Source: Faecalispora jeddahensis (GTDB lineage Bacteria; Bacillota; Clostridia; Oscillospirales; Acutalibacteraceae). Taken from it: a stretch of DNA of 64,000 nucleotides. The DNA is taken from contig NZ_CBYL010000011.1 of the NCBI RefSeq assembly GCF_000577335.1, positions 17,327 through 81,326 on the forward strand. Reading direction: 5' to 3'. The notes beneath the pieces were generated by a model, which saw nothing but the letters and a program-made list of their open reading frames with translations, was not told where the DNA came from and searched no databases. Made by a program: the position numbers and the translations under genes. Shown here piece after piece: positions 32,603 to 38,370 of the stretch; position 1 is the stretch's first letter, and each line of letters begins with the position of its first letter.

Positions 32603-33013
32603 ATGAATATTGAAGTGCGTTATTATTCAAAATCAGGCAATACAAAGAAAATTGCAAATGCTATCGCTAAACAAGCAGGGGTATCCGCAAAGTCAATCCA
32701 TGAGCCAATACAAGGCGAAGTCGATCTATTATTTTTAGGAACAGGCATATATGCTTTTGACATTGACCCGGAACTAAAGGGATATATCTCGACCCTAAAT
32801 CCGGCGAATATCAAAATGGTTGTAGTATTTAGCACAGCGGCTATTGTTCAGTCTGCTTATGAAAAGACAAAAAAATATCTTCAAGACCAAGGACTTCATG
32901 TATCAGATAAGGAGTATCATTGTCCAGGCCACTATATGATTTTGCGTACAGGCCACCCTAATGCTGAGGATATTAAAAAAGCCGAACAGTTTACAAGGTC
33001 GATACTAGAATAG
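32603..33013 (+). CDS. Flavodoxin-domain protein
   Basis: A 136-aa flavodoxin-fold protein. The FMN phosphate-binding loop is YYSKSGNTKKIANAIA at residues 7-22. The LFLGTGIYAFDIDPELKGYI stretch and the VVVFSTAA strand follow the flavodoxin core, although it is shorter than classic flavodoxins. It is a plausible low-potential electron donor for the radical SAM enzyme encoded next. AAAAGAGGGCG lies before the ATG. Third gene of the cassette. Confidence 0.88.
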   Translation: MNIEVRYYSKSGNTKKIANAIAKQAGVSAKSIHEPIQGEVDLLFLGTGIYAFDIDPELKGYISTLNPANIKMVVVFSTAAIVQSAYEKTKKYLQDQGLHVSDKEYHCPGHYMILRTGHPNAEDIKKAEQFTRSILE

Positions 33014-33030
33014 TTAGCAAGTGCAATAGT

Positions 33031-33085
33031 CTGTTCATCAATGACACTTCGGGCCAAGTAGGCCCGAAGTGTCATTGATGAACAG
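33031..33085 (+). promoter_or_regulatory. 25-bp perfect hairpin in the leader of the radical SAM gene
   Basis: Arms of 25 bp (33031-33055 and 33061-33085) close on AAGTA. The 3' arm ends at the AAAGGA ribosome binding site. No T-run follows, so it may stabilise, process or block translation of the mRNA rather than terminate it. Confidence 0.7.
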
Positions 33086-33100
33086 AAAGGATGTGTGATT

Positions 33101-34186
33101 ATGGATATAAATGTTCACATGGAACGAGGTATTGCAACAATTTTACAAACGGCGGCTCGATTTTATTTAAAAGATAAAAATGGGCGGCGCTTCATAACAA
33201 AGTTTATTCCCACCATGCAAGCAAGCACAAAGATAAGGAATGACTATGAGCAAGCAGGGGTTCATATCCCGCCCTTTCTCATTGCAAGCGTCGCTTCACA
33301 ATGCAACCTGTATTGTACAGGATGTTACGCGAGGGCTGGCGGTATATGCGACACTACAATGGCCAAAATGGAAATGAACACCGAGGATTGGAACAGGATT
33401 TTTTGTGAAGCGGCCGATTTAGGTATTTCTTTTATTCTGCTTGCTGGCGGCGAACCATTGTTACGCCGAGAGATTGTAGAAATGGCCTCAAATTTTACAA
33501 ACATTGCATTTCCTGTTTTTACAAACGGAACTTTAATTGACGCAGAATACATCAATCTATTTGACCAACGGAGAAACATAATCCCTATTTTAAGCAGTGA
33601 GGGCAACTCCAAAGAAACGGATTTACGGCGCGGACTCGGTATTTCCACGAAGATTGAGAAAGTCATGGAAGAACTAAGACAGAGGAATATTCTTTTTGGT
33701 ACATCTATAACAGTCACAAAGAACAATTTAGATACCGTTATAAGCAGGGAGTATGTTTCCACCTTACAGCAAAAGGGCTGTGGCATTCTGTTTTATGTGG
33801 AGTATGCACCGGTAGAAAAAGGCACTGAAAATCTTGTTCTGTCCAAGAATGACGCTGTTATGTTAGATGAAAATATACATAAGTTGAAATGTGACCTTAA
33901 AAATATGAGCTTCATTTCTTTTCCCGGTGATGAAAAATATATGGGTGGATGTTTGGCCGCCGGCCGGGGATTTTTTCATATTAACCCGTTGGGCAATGCG
34001 GAGCCTTGCCCATTCTCCCCATATTCAGAATTGAATCTAAAGACTACTTCAATTATTGAAGTGTTGCAGTCACCTTTCTTTGAAAAAATACGGCTAATAG
34101 GAAAACATGAGGCAGAAAATAAGCAAGGCGGCTGTACTTTGCTTCAACATAAATGGGAAGTAGAGAAGTTGATAGGAGTACGATAA
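33101..34186 (+). CDS. Radical SAM protein with C-terminal SPASM-like cysteines
   Basis: A 361-aa radical SAM enzyme. The cluster motif CNLYCTGCYARAGG lies near residues 67-80, and a GGEP motif (LLAGGEPLLRREI) follows the second strand. The C-terminal region GGCLAAGRGFFHINPLGNAEPCPFSPY and a last GGCTLL supply extra cysteines like a SPASM/twitch cluster. Such proteins modify peptides or proteins, but no precursor peptide was found. ATG 33101 lies behind AAAGGA. Last gene of the TetR cassette. The substrate is unknown. Confidence 0.9.
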   Translation: MDINVHMERGIATILQTAARFYLKDKNGRRFITKFIPTMQASTKIRNDYEQAGVHIPPFLIASVASQCNLYCTGCYARAGGICDTTMAKMEMNTEDWNRIFCEAADLGISFILLAGGEPLLRREIVEMASNFTNIAFPVFTNGTLIDAEYINLFDQRRNIIPILSSEGNSKETDLRRGLGISTKIEKVMEELRQRNILFGTSITVTKNNLDTVISREYVSTLQQKGCGILFYVEYAPVEKGTENLVLSKNDAVMLDENIHKLKCDLKNMSFISFPGDEKYMGGCLAAGRGFFHINPLGNAEPCPFSPYSELNLKTTSIIEVLQSPFFEKIRLIGKHEAENKQGGCTLLQHKWEVEKLIGVR

Positions 34187-34717
34187 GTTATTGAAATTAT
34201 GCTACTTTGTCAACAGCCCGGAAATTGACCTGAAGTGGTGCAAGGCATCAAGAGGGTGTTCCTCCTCTTGCACTCCTCCCACTCACCGTGTGGCAGGGGT
34301 TGCCATTCAAAGCAACGGCAATTCGCCGGGTTAGTGTGGGGCACGACTTATGACAATGGGCTTTTGCGCCTTATGCTCAGTTCCGTCCGCTATTCCATAT
34401 TTCCATTGACAACGCCTTTTGCCCTTTCTTCTCTCTGAAAGAAGCCGGGGTACGGGGCTGGCCCCGCAACAACTGATGGATAACACCAACATAGCGAAGC
34501 CGGTTTTGCCGCAGAATGAAGCAGACAGAAACGAGGGGCGGGAATTTGTTCCTGCTCCTCGTTTTCGGCGGCGAAATGGTACGGCAAAAATCCGGCCTGT
34601 CAATGGGGTTAAGGGTGGAGATTTTCCTGCTGTTCTTTGCGGGAAAATATTACCCGGCCCTTGACTGGTCGGATAGGCGCAGCAATCTGTTTACCGGCAC
34701 TCTGACGTTACGATTAG
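34187..34717. other. Degenerate mobile-element DNA
   Basis: No intact gene. Several short frames in both directions resemble worn conjugative-transposon sequence, with G+C shifting between segments. Nothing here can be named with confidence. Confidence 0.35.
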
Positions 34718-34861
34718 GCACTTTTCACTACGGAGCTAACGCCTGCTATAGTGAATGATTTGGTGAGCAAAGTCTTTGTGGAATCACCGGATAAATCGGA
34801 TAGGAAACGCAGGCAGAATATTCACATCAGCTATGATTTAGTGGGATTCTGCCAGAACTGA
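34718..34861 (+). pseudogene. C-terminal remnant of a large serine recombinase
   Basis: After an in-frame stop (34715-34717) the frame reads ALFTTELTPAIVNDLVSKV, then FVESPDKSDRKRRQNIHISY and a short tail to TGA 34859. The ELTP-(8-12)-KV-PDK-KRRQ-I-I-Y pattern matches the C-terminal DUF4368 region of Tn1549/TnpX-type serine recombinases. All catalytic and zinc-domain parts are missing. It marks the right side of the acquired island. Confidence 0.65.
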
Positions 34862-34882
34862 ATAACCCGATACAGGAAGAAA

Positions 34883-34906
34883 TGGCGTAGCTTTTACGCT
34901 ACGCCA
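34883..34906. terminator. Hairpin near right end of island
   Basis: TGGCGTAGC / GCTACGCCA with a TTTTAC loop. No long T-tract is present. Confidence 0.4.
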
Positions 34907-35162
34907 CACTTCCAAGATAATACTGTTTTACGAAGGACAGCCCGAAAGGCGGCTTTTTCGCTGGTTTCTATTGTTTCTATTATGGTATACTAATCGGATT
35001 TTTCATGCCGGTTTTCATGAACACTAATTTTGCATCCATCATCAATTCCAACATCAGCGTTGGCTTTGGGCTGCATTTTTCGCAGCCCTGCGTTGCTTTT
35101 TAGATGATTTCCCAAGCGATTTTTGTTGTCGCCCGCTGCTGTTCTTTACAAATATATCAGAC
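34907..35162. other. Spacer between island and spore cluster
   Basis: A further hairpin GGGCTGC / GCAGCCC (35068-35088) is followed on the + strand by CTTTTT at 35096. The island boundary probably lies in this stretch, but no direct repeats mark it. Confidence 0.3.
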
Positions 35163-35393
35163 TTACTGGAGCCTGTCGTTTTTCGCAGCATTTGCTTCAT
35201 CCTTGATCTCATGCCGCATGTCGCCGAGAGCCTCTACCCGGCGTTCATTTTTGGCTTTCAGATCCTTCTTCATTTTCTCGTCGGATGTTTTCTCTATCAT
35301 TTCGTTGGCGCGGTGGATATTTTCGATGGTCATATCAATGTTATGCTGGATTTTCTCCACATTATCCGCGCGATTGTCTGGATTCGGTTTCAT
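35163..35393 (-). CDS. tlp: Small spore protein Tlp from an internal start
   Basis: A 76-aa Tlp family protein. The N-terminal MKPNPDNRADNVEKIQHNID strongly resembles Bacillus Tlp (PNPDDRSDNVEKLQ). The charged helical body with KNERR follows. ATG 35393 has AGGAGGG eight bases upstream, inside the HD coding sequence. Tlp proteins are made in the forespore under sigma-G and packed in the spore core; their exact job is unclear. This start would yield Tlp free of the HD domain. Confidence 0.8.
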   Translation of the reverse strand: MKPNPDNRADNVEKIQHNIDMTIENIHRANEMIEKTSDEKMKKDLKAKNERRVEALGDMRHEIKDEANAAKNDRLQ

Positions 35394-36017
35394 ATGGTTT
35401 CCCTCCTGAATACAATTTGCTTTTTTCAAAAAAGTACGGATATTTTCCTCTTCACGGCGCCGATCGGCCCCTTTTCTTCCCAGTCTGTCACAAAGGCCCA
35501 GCAGGGCGATCTCCCGGATGTCCGTATTCCGCTTCATTCCCTCCACATCAGCAAAGGGCAAACTCTTCACCACAAACAGGATCTGCATGTGATACCGAAC
35601 CAGCTGAGTCACCCGCTCAATGAATTCCGTGTCCGCTGTGAAAAAGCTGAGGAACTCCTTTGAGAGCTTCGCGCCCACTTTGTCGTGGTCATAGGATGTG
35701 ATTTTACTTTTTCTGCGCGCGGTAGTAGAGGGCTTGCCGATATCGTGCAGCAGCGCGGCCCACATGAAAGCGCGGGGATCGCTGCTTTTCGCTTTGACCT
35801 TTGCAGCCTCGTCCACTACCAACAAAGTATGGTTCCATGCGCTGCCCTCCGGGTGGTACTCGGGGGATTGCGGCGTGTTCTGCAGCTGCTCAAGCAGGTT
35901 GAACGGATACTCGCTGAGGGCGTGGAAATCGGTAAGTTCTGATAAGAAGCGGGACGGCTTTTCATCCAAAAGCAGATGCTGCTCTATTTCTTCAAAAAAT
36001 GTGCTGCCTCTTGCCAA
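35163..36017 (-). CDS. HD-domain protein fused in frame to a Tlp spore protein
   Basis: A 284-aa open frame with two unrelated parts. Residues 1-208 form an HD phosphohydrolase: WNHTLLVVDEAAK, ALLHDIGKPSTT and DHDKVGAKL give the metal ligands. Residues 209-284 are a complete Tlp (thioredoxin-like small acid-soluble spore protein; PNPDNRADNVEKIQ, then DLKAKNERRVEAL). There is no stop between them. The Tlp part has its own strong ribosome binding site, so both a fusion and free Tlp may be made. TTG 36017 follows GGTGAT; a sigma-G-like promoter can be drawn upstream. Confidence 0.8.
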   Translation of the reverse strand: MARGSTFFEEIEQHLLLDEKPSRFLSELTDFHALSEYPFNLLEQLQNTPQSPEYHPEGSAWNHTLLVVDEAAKVKAKSSDPRAFMWAALLHDIGKPSTTARRKSKITSYDHDKVGAKLSKEFLSFFTADTEFIERVTQLVRYHMQILFVVKSLPFADVEGMKRNTDIREIALLGLCDRLGRKGADRRREEENIRTFLKKANCIQEGNHMKPNPDNRADNVEKIQHNIDMTIENIHRANEMIEKTSDEKMKKDLKAKNERRVEALGDMRHEIKDEANAAKNDRLQ

Positions 36018-36033
36018 ATCATCACCCCGAATT

Positions 36034-36082
36034 TAGTATTTGTTTTCGACCCGGAATAATGCGCTATCCACAGCGAATTCTA
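36034..36082. promoter_or_regulatory. Divergent sigma-G-like promoters
   Basis: On the plus strand GAATA (36054-36058), a 17-bp gap, then AATTCTA (36076-36082), reading to the 49-aa gene. On the minus strand GCATT and AATACTA (complements of 36058-36062 and 36034-36040), 17-bp gap, read to the HD-Tlp gene. Both approximate the forespore sigma-G pattern GNATA-N(17-18)-CATnnTA. This is inference from sequence. Confidence 0.4.
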
Positions 36083-36098
36083 TGGAAGAGGTGATATC

Positions 36099-36248
36099 AT
36101 GGCGAAAGACAGTCAAATCGACCCCAAAGAAATCCGTGAGCAAAAAGCGAAAGGCGGCCAGACAATGGCTCAGAGCGCCAATGACGGAGAGGGACGCAAC
36201 CACAAAAAGCAGTCCGCCAACAGACACAAGCCGGGCAATGACAAATAG
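36099..36248 (+). CDS. Small hydrophilic protein, possible minor spore protein
   Basis: A 49-aa, Lys/Asn/Gln/His-rich protein with no hydrophobic segment (MAKDSQIDPKEIREQKAKGG, then a basic HKKQSANRHKPGND tail). GGTGATATC gives a ribosome binding site before ATG 36099, and a terminator follows the stop by two bases, so the unit looks real. Composition and tail recall minor small acid-soluble spore proteins of the SspP type. The setting, between Tlp genes, supports a spore role; homology is not established. Confidence 0.65.
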   Translation: MAKDSQIDPKEIREQKAKGGQTMAQSANDGEGRNHKKQSANRHKPGNDK

Positions 36249-36250
36249 CC

Positions 36251-36291
36251 ACAGAAAAGCGGAGGCACCAACGTGACTCCGCTTTCTCTGT
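36251..36291. terminator. Terminator shared by the 49-aa gene and Tlp-like operon
   Basis: AAAAGCGGAG pairs with CTCCGCTTT across a 12-nt loop, extended by ACAGA/TCTGT, with T and A tracts on both sides. Confidence 0.75.
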
Positions 36292-36293
36292 TC

Positions 36294-36536
36294 TTATTTT
36301 TCCAGCACCTCTTCAATGTCGCGAATTTCCTTTTCCAGGCCCGCGATTCCGTGCTGGCGCCGTCTATTTTTTTCTATCAGTTTTTCTTTCTGTGTGTCCG
36401 AGGGCGTTTCGGAGAGAATCTCTGAAGATACCTCCATATTATATTTGGTGATGTCGATCTTCTTCTGAAGCTTCTTGATCTTTTCGCGTCCCTCTTCCTC
36501 GTGCATTTCTTTGATGGTACCGGGATCGTTATCCAT
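36294..36536 (-). CDS. Tlp-like small helical protein
   Basis: An 80-aa highly charged helical protein. Its core (NMEVSSEILSETPSDTQKEKL, then EKNRRRQHGIAGLEKEIRDI) aligns with the Tlp pattern: intervening helix, xxxSDxxKxxLxEKNxRR, then a second helix. It is a diverged paralogue of the Tlp encoded 1 kb away. ATG 36536 overlaps the preceding gene by 8 bases, so both are translated from one message. Probably a spore-core protein; function unknown. Confidence 0.7.
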   Translation of the reverse strand: MDNDPGTIKEMHEEEGREKIKKLQKKIDITKYNMEVSSEILSETPSDTQKEKLIEKNRRRQHGIAGLEKEIRDIEEVLEK

Positions 36537-36981
36537 TCCCGCCGCCTCCTATCACATTAGGACTTTCGGCATCCAGCTCCTCCCGGGCCAGTTCCTCTTT
36601 CATTTCGCGGATCATCTGAGGAATTGCCTCGGCTCGTCGCTCGTTTTTCTCCTTCAAGTCCTGTGTATTTTTGTCGTCCGATTTTAATGCCATGATTTCT
36701 TCGGCAATTTCCATATTGTGCAGTGTGGATTCGATGGTGTTCTGAATCCGCCGGGCTTTTGTACTGCGGTTTGCAATCCGTTCCACTACCTGCTGACCGG
36801 AAATGCAGTCGTCATACTTTCCTGCAGAAATATCGCGAATCGCTTTTTCCAACGTTTTTTCATAATACGCTTCCGGTGAAACGCCGCTGTAAGACTGATT
36901 TGTAACATATTCGCGGTTTTCCAACTGCGCCAAGCGAGCGTATTCACTTTTTACTTGCTGAATTAATAAATCTCTGTCCAA
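36529..36981 (-). CDS. Tlp-domain protein with an extra N-terminal region
   Basis: A 150-aa charged protein. Residues ~1-80 are unassigned (a Tyr-rich QSYSGVSPEAYYEKTLEKA stretch near 30-48). Residues ~85-135 repeat the Tlp pattern (NMEIAEEIMALKSDDKNTQDL, then KEKNERRAEAIPQMI). A GGGGNG tail ends it. TTG 36981 follows GGGGGT. The promoter upstream has the sigma-G form CGATA-N18-CATACTA. First gene of a two-gene unit with the shorter Tlp-like gene. Confidence 0.7.
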   Translation of the reverse strand: MDRDLLIQQVKSEYARLAQLENREYVTNQSYSGVSPEAYYEKTLEKAIRDISAGKYDDCISGQQVVERIANRSTKARRIQNTIESTLHNMEIAEEIMALKSDDKNTQDLKEKNERRAEAIPQMIREMKEELAREELDAESPNVIGGGGNG

Positions 36982-37013
36982 AAGAGATACCCCCTACATC
37001 CTCTGTTTTCTGT

Positions 37014-37043
37014 TAGTATGCGGTCAAAACATGCGGTTTATCG
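37014..37043 (-). promoter_or_regulatory. Sigma-G-like promoter of the Tlp-like operon
   Basis: On the minus strand CGATA (complement of 37039-37043), an 18-bp spacer, then CATACTA (complement of 37014-37020). The -10 is an exact match to the sigma-G form CATnnTA. Transcription would begin about 25 bases before the TTG start. Confidence 0.55.
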
Positions 37044-37087
37044 CTGTTCGTATCAGGCATTTTTTGCAAGGAAAAAATCTCATGCAA

Positions 37088-37128
37088 AAAATAAAAATCC
37101 ACCGCTTGCGCCGGTGGATTTTTATTTT
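37088..37128. terminator. Bidirectional terminator upstream of gene at 37298
   Basis: A 17-bp stem (37088-37104 with 37112-37128) including ATCCACCG/CGGTGGAT has a 7-nt loop. No gene end lies beside it on either strand, so what it terminates is unclear. Confidence 0.65.
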
Positions 37129-37232
37129 GATACTGCTTCCAAACGCGATCAGTTGAAGGAAAACACCATTTATTTTCTTACTTTTTCCAGGAGAGTGTTT
37201 CGCAATCATTCATCTCCTGGAAAAGTCAAGCC

Positions 37233-37261
37233 TTGTATCTGATAAAAATACCGAGTATAAT
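37233..37261 (+). promoter_or_regulatory. Promoter of gene at 37298
   Basis: TTGTAT (37233-37238) and TATAAT (37256-37261) with a 17-bp spacer. Confidence 0.75.
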
Positions 37262-37297
37262 TATTTTTTGTGTCATAAAAACGGAAGGATGAACGTA

Positions 37298-37729
37298 ATG
37301 GACGAAATCAAGCAAATTTATTTTAGCGATAGTTATTCTGATTTTCTTCGCTATTGCGATCTTCACAGCTATAAATGGATGCGCGACCTTGTGAACTGTC
37401 GGTTTGAAGAACTGCCGGAGTTAATCCATATTTCCCCCGCATTGCTCAGCCGTATCAAAGCCGTGTATGTTCTTTATATGAAGAAACACCCGGAGTGTCT
37501 TGCCGGCGTAAAGCAGGTAAAAGCCAAAACGGCTTCCTCTATGGAAGATTTAAGAGACCGACTGCTCGTTGTTTTTCAGCAAAATGCAAATCAGCTGATC
37601 CGCATTTCGGATATCACCAAAGCGATTGGCAAGGGTGCAAAGCGCAGTGATATCATCCATGTGTTGGAACACCAAAAATGGTGCCGGATTGTGGACAACA
37701 ACACATTTTTTTACGCCCCAACAGATTGA
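37298..37729 (+). CDS. Hypothetical protein, 143 aa
   Basis: Not recognised. It is a soluble protein whose N-terminal half may hold a helical, HTH-like region (RFEELPELIHISPALLSRIKAVYVLY). The C-terminal half resembles a small winged-helix fold (ISDITKAIGKGAKRSDIIHVLEHQKWCRIVDNNTFFY). ATG 37298 was chosen for GGAAGGA eight bases upstream; in-frame ATG 37289 overlaps that site. Own promoter and terminator. A nucleic-acid-binding role is a guess from the two possible HTH segments. Confidence 0.7.
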   Translation: MDEIKQIYFSDSYSDFLRYCDLHSYKWMRDLVNCRFEELPELIHISPALLSRIKAVYVLYMKKHPECLAGVKQVKAKTASSMEDLRDRLLVVFQQNANQLIRISDITKAIGKGAKRSDIIHVLEHQKWCRIVDNNTFFYAPTD

Positions 37730-37743
37730 ACTGTATGAACAGG

Positions 37744-37768
37744 AGAGCGCTTTCGCGCTCTTTTTTTA
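37744..37768 (+). terminator. Terminator of gene at 37298
   Basis: AGAGCGC / GCGCTCT with a TTTC loop is followed by seven T. Confidence 0.85.
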
Positions 37769-37880
37769 TTGCAGTCTTTTTATCGCTAAGAGGAGCAGAA
37801 CAGGACAGCTGCTGCTCCAACCATCTGTTGATGATTGAAAACCGGCGATCGGTGCACGGTAGATACGCGTTCGAATCTGT

Positions 37881-38000
37881 GCTATAATAACCTCACGGCA
37901 TAAGCGAAAGCAAAGCTTTCGATGCCTGAGAGAGCATTGAAACATCAGCCTAAAGAAAAAACGCTTAGCAGTACTCTCTTTTTACGTCTGCTAGTTTGAT
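37881..38000 (+). repeat. Tandem structured repeat, copy R3
   Basis: First of three direct units. TATAAT (37883-37888) and AACCTC are followed by a hairpin with outer stem GGCAT/ATGCC (37897-37901 / 37922-37926) and inner stem CGAAAGC-AAA-GCTTTCG (37905-37921). Next come TGAGAGAGCATTGA and a second stem AACATCA/TGATGTT (37941-37947 / 37997-38003). The last arm overlaps the next unit's TATAAT. Confidence 0.8.
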
Positions 38001-38124
38001 GTTATAATAACCTCACGGCATAAGCGAAAGCAGAGCTTTCGATGCCTGAGAGAGCATTGAAACATCAGTCTGAAGAAAAAAACAGCTTGGAGTATATCCT
38101 CTTTTTCATGTCTTCCAGTTTGAT
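38001..38124 (+). repeat. Tandem structured repeat, copy R4
   Basis: Second unit, exactly 120 bp after R3. TATAAT 38003-38008, outer stem GGCAT/ATGCC, inner stem CGAAAGC-AGA-GCTTTCG, and AACATCA (38061-38067) pairing with TGATGTT (38121-38127). The region between the two arms differs from R3 far more than the stems do. Confidence 0.8.
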
Positions 38125-38260
38125 GTTATAATAACTTCACGGCATAAGCGAAAGCAGAGCTTTCGATACCTGAGAGAGCATTGAAACAGGATAAGCCTCG
38201 TGTAGCTTCAACCATTTTGCAATAACAATGGCTTTGAGATTCCATCCTGTTATAATATTG
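38125..38260 (+). repeat. Tandem structured repeat, copy R5
   Basis: Third unit, 124 bp after R4. TATAAT 38127-38132, outer stem GGCAT/ATACC with one mismatch, inner stem conserved. The second stem is changed on both sides to AACAGGAT (38185-38192) / ATCCTGTT (38244-38251), again running into a TATAAT (38251-38256). Confidence 0.8.
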
Positions 38261-38370
38261 AAAAATAGGAAAGCATGATGAACCCGTTCCGGGATGCCCG
38301 CTGAGAAAGATCATTCCGGGTTATCATCTTGCTGTTATCAATAGAATAGTCAATGAAAAAGGAGCAATCC

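Noticed and set aside
34187..34717. Short frames on both strands near 34.3-34.7 kb as genes
   Set aside because: No start signals, no family text, and frames interrupted; treated as degenerate element DNA.
30865..35162. tRNA-Leu attachment-site duplication at the island's right end
   Set aside because: I looked for a second copy of the tRNA 3' end up to the spore cluster and found none; a serine recombinase would not need one.
37881..38260. Tandem repeats as a CRISPR array
   Set aside because: Period is 120-124 bp, spacers are structured and partly similar, there are no short exact repeats and no cas genes.
37881..38260. Repeat elements as c-di-GMP riboswitches
   Set aside because: GCGAAAGCAAAGC recalls part of the GEMM-I core, but the GGCAAACC context, second hairpin and downstream target genes are missing.
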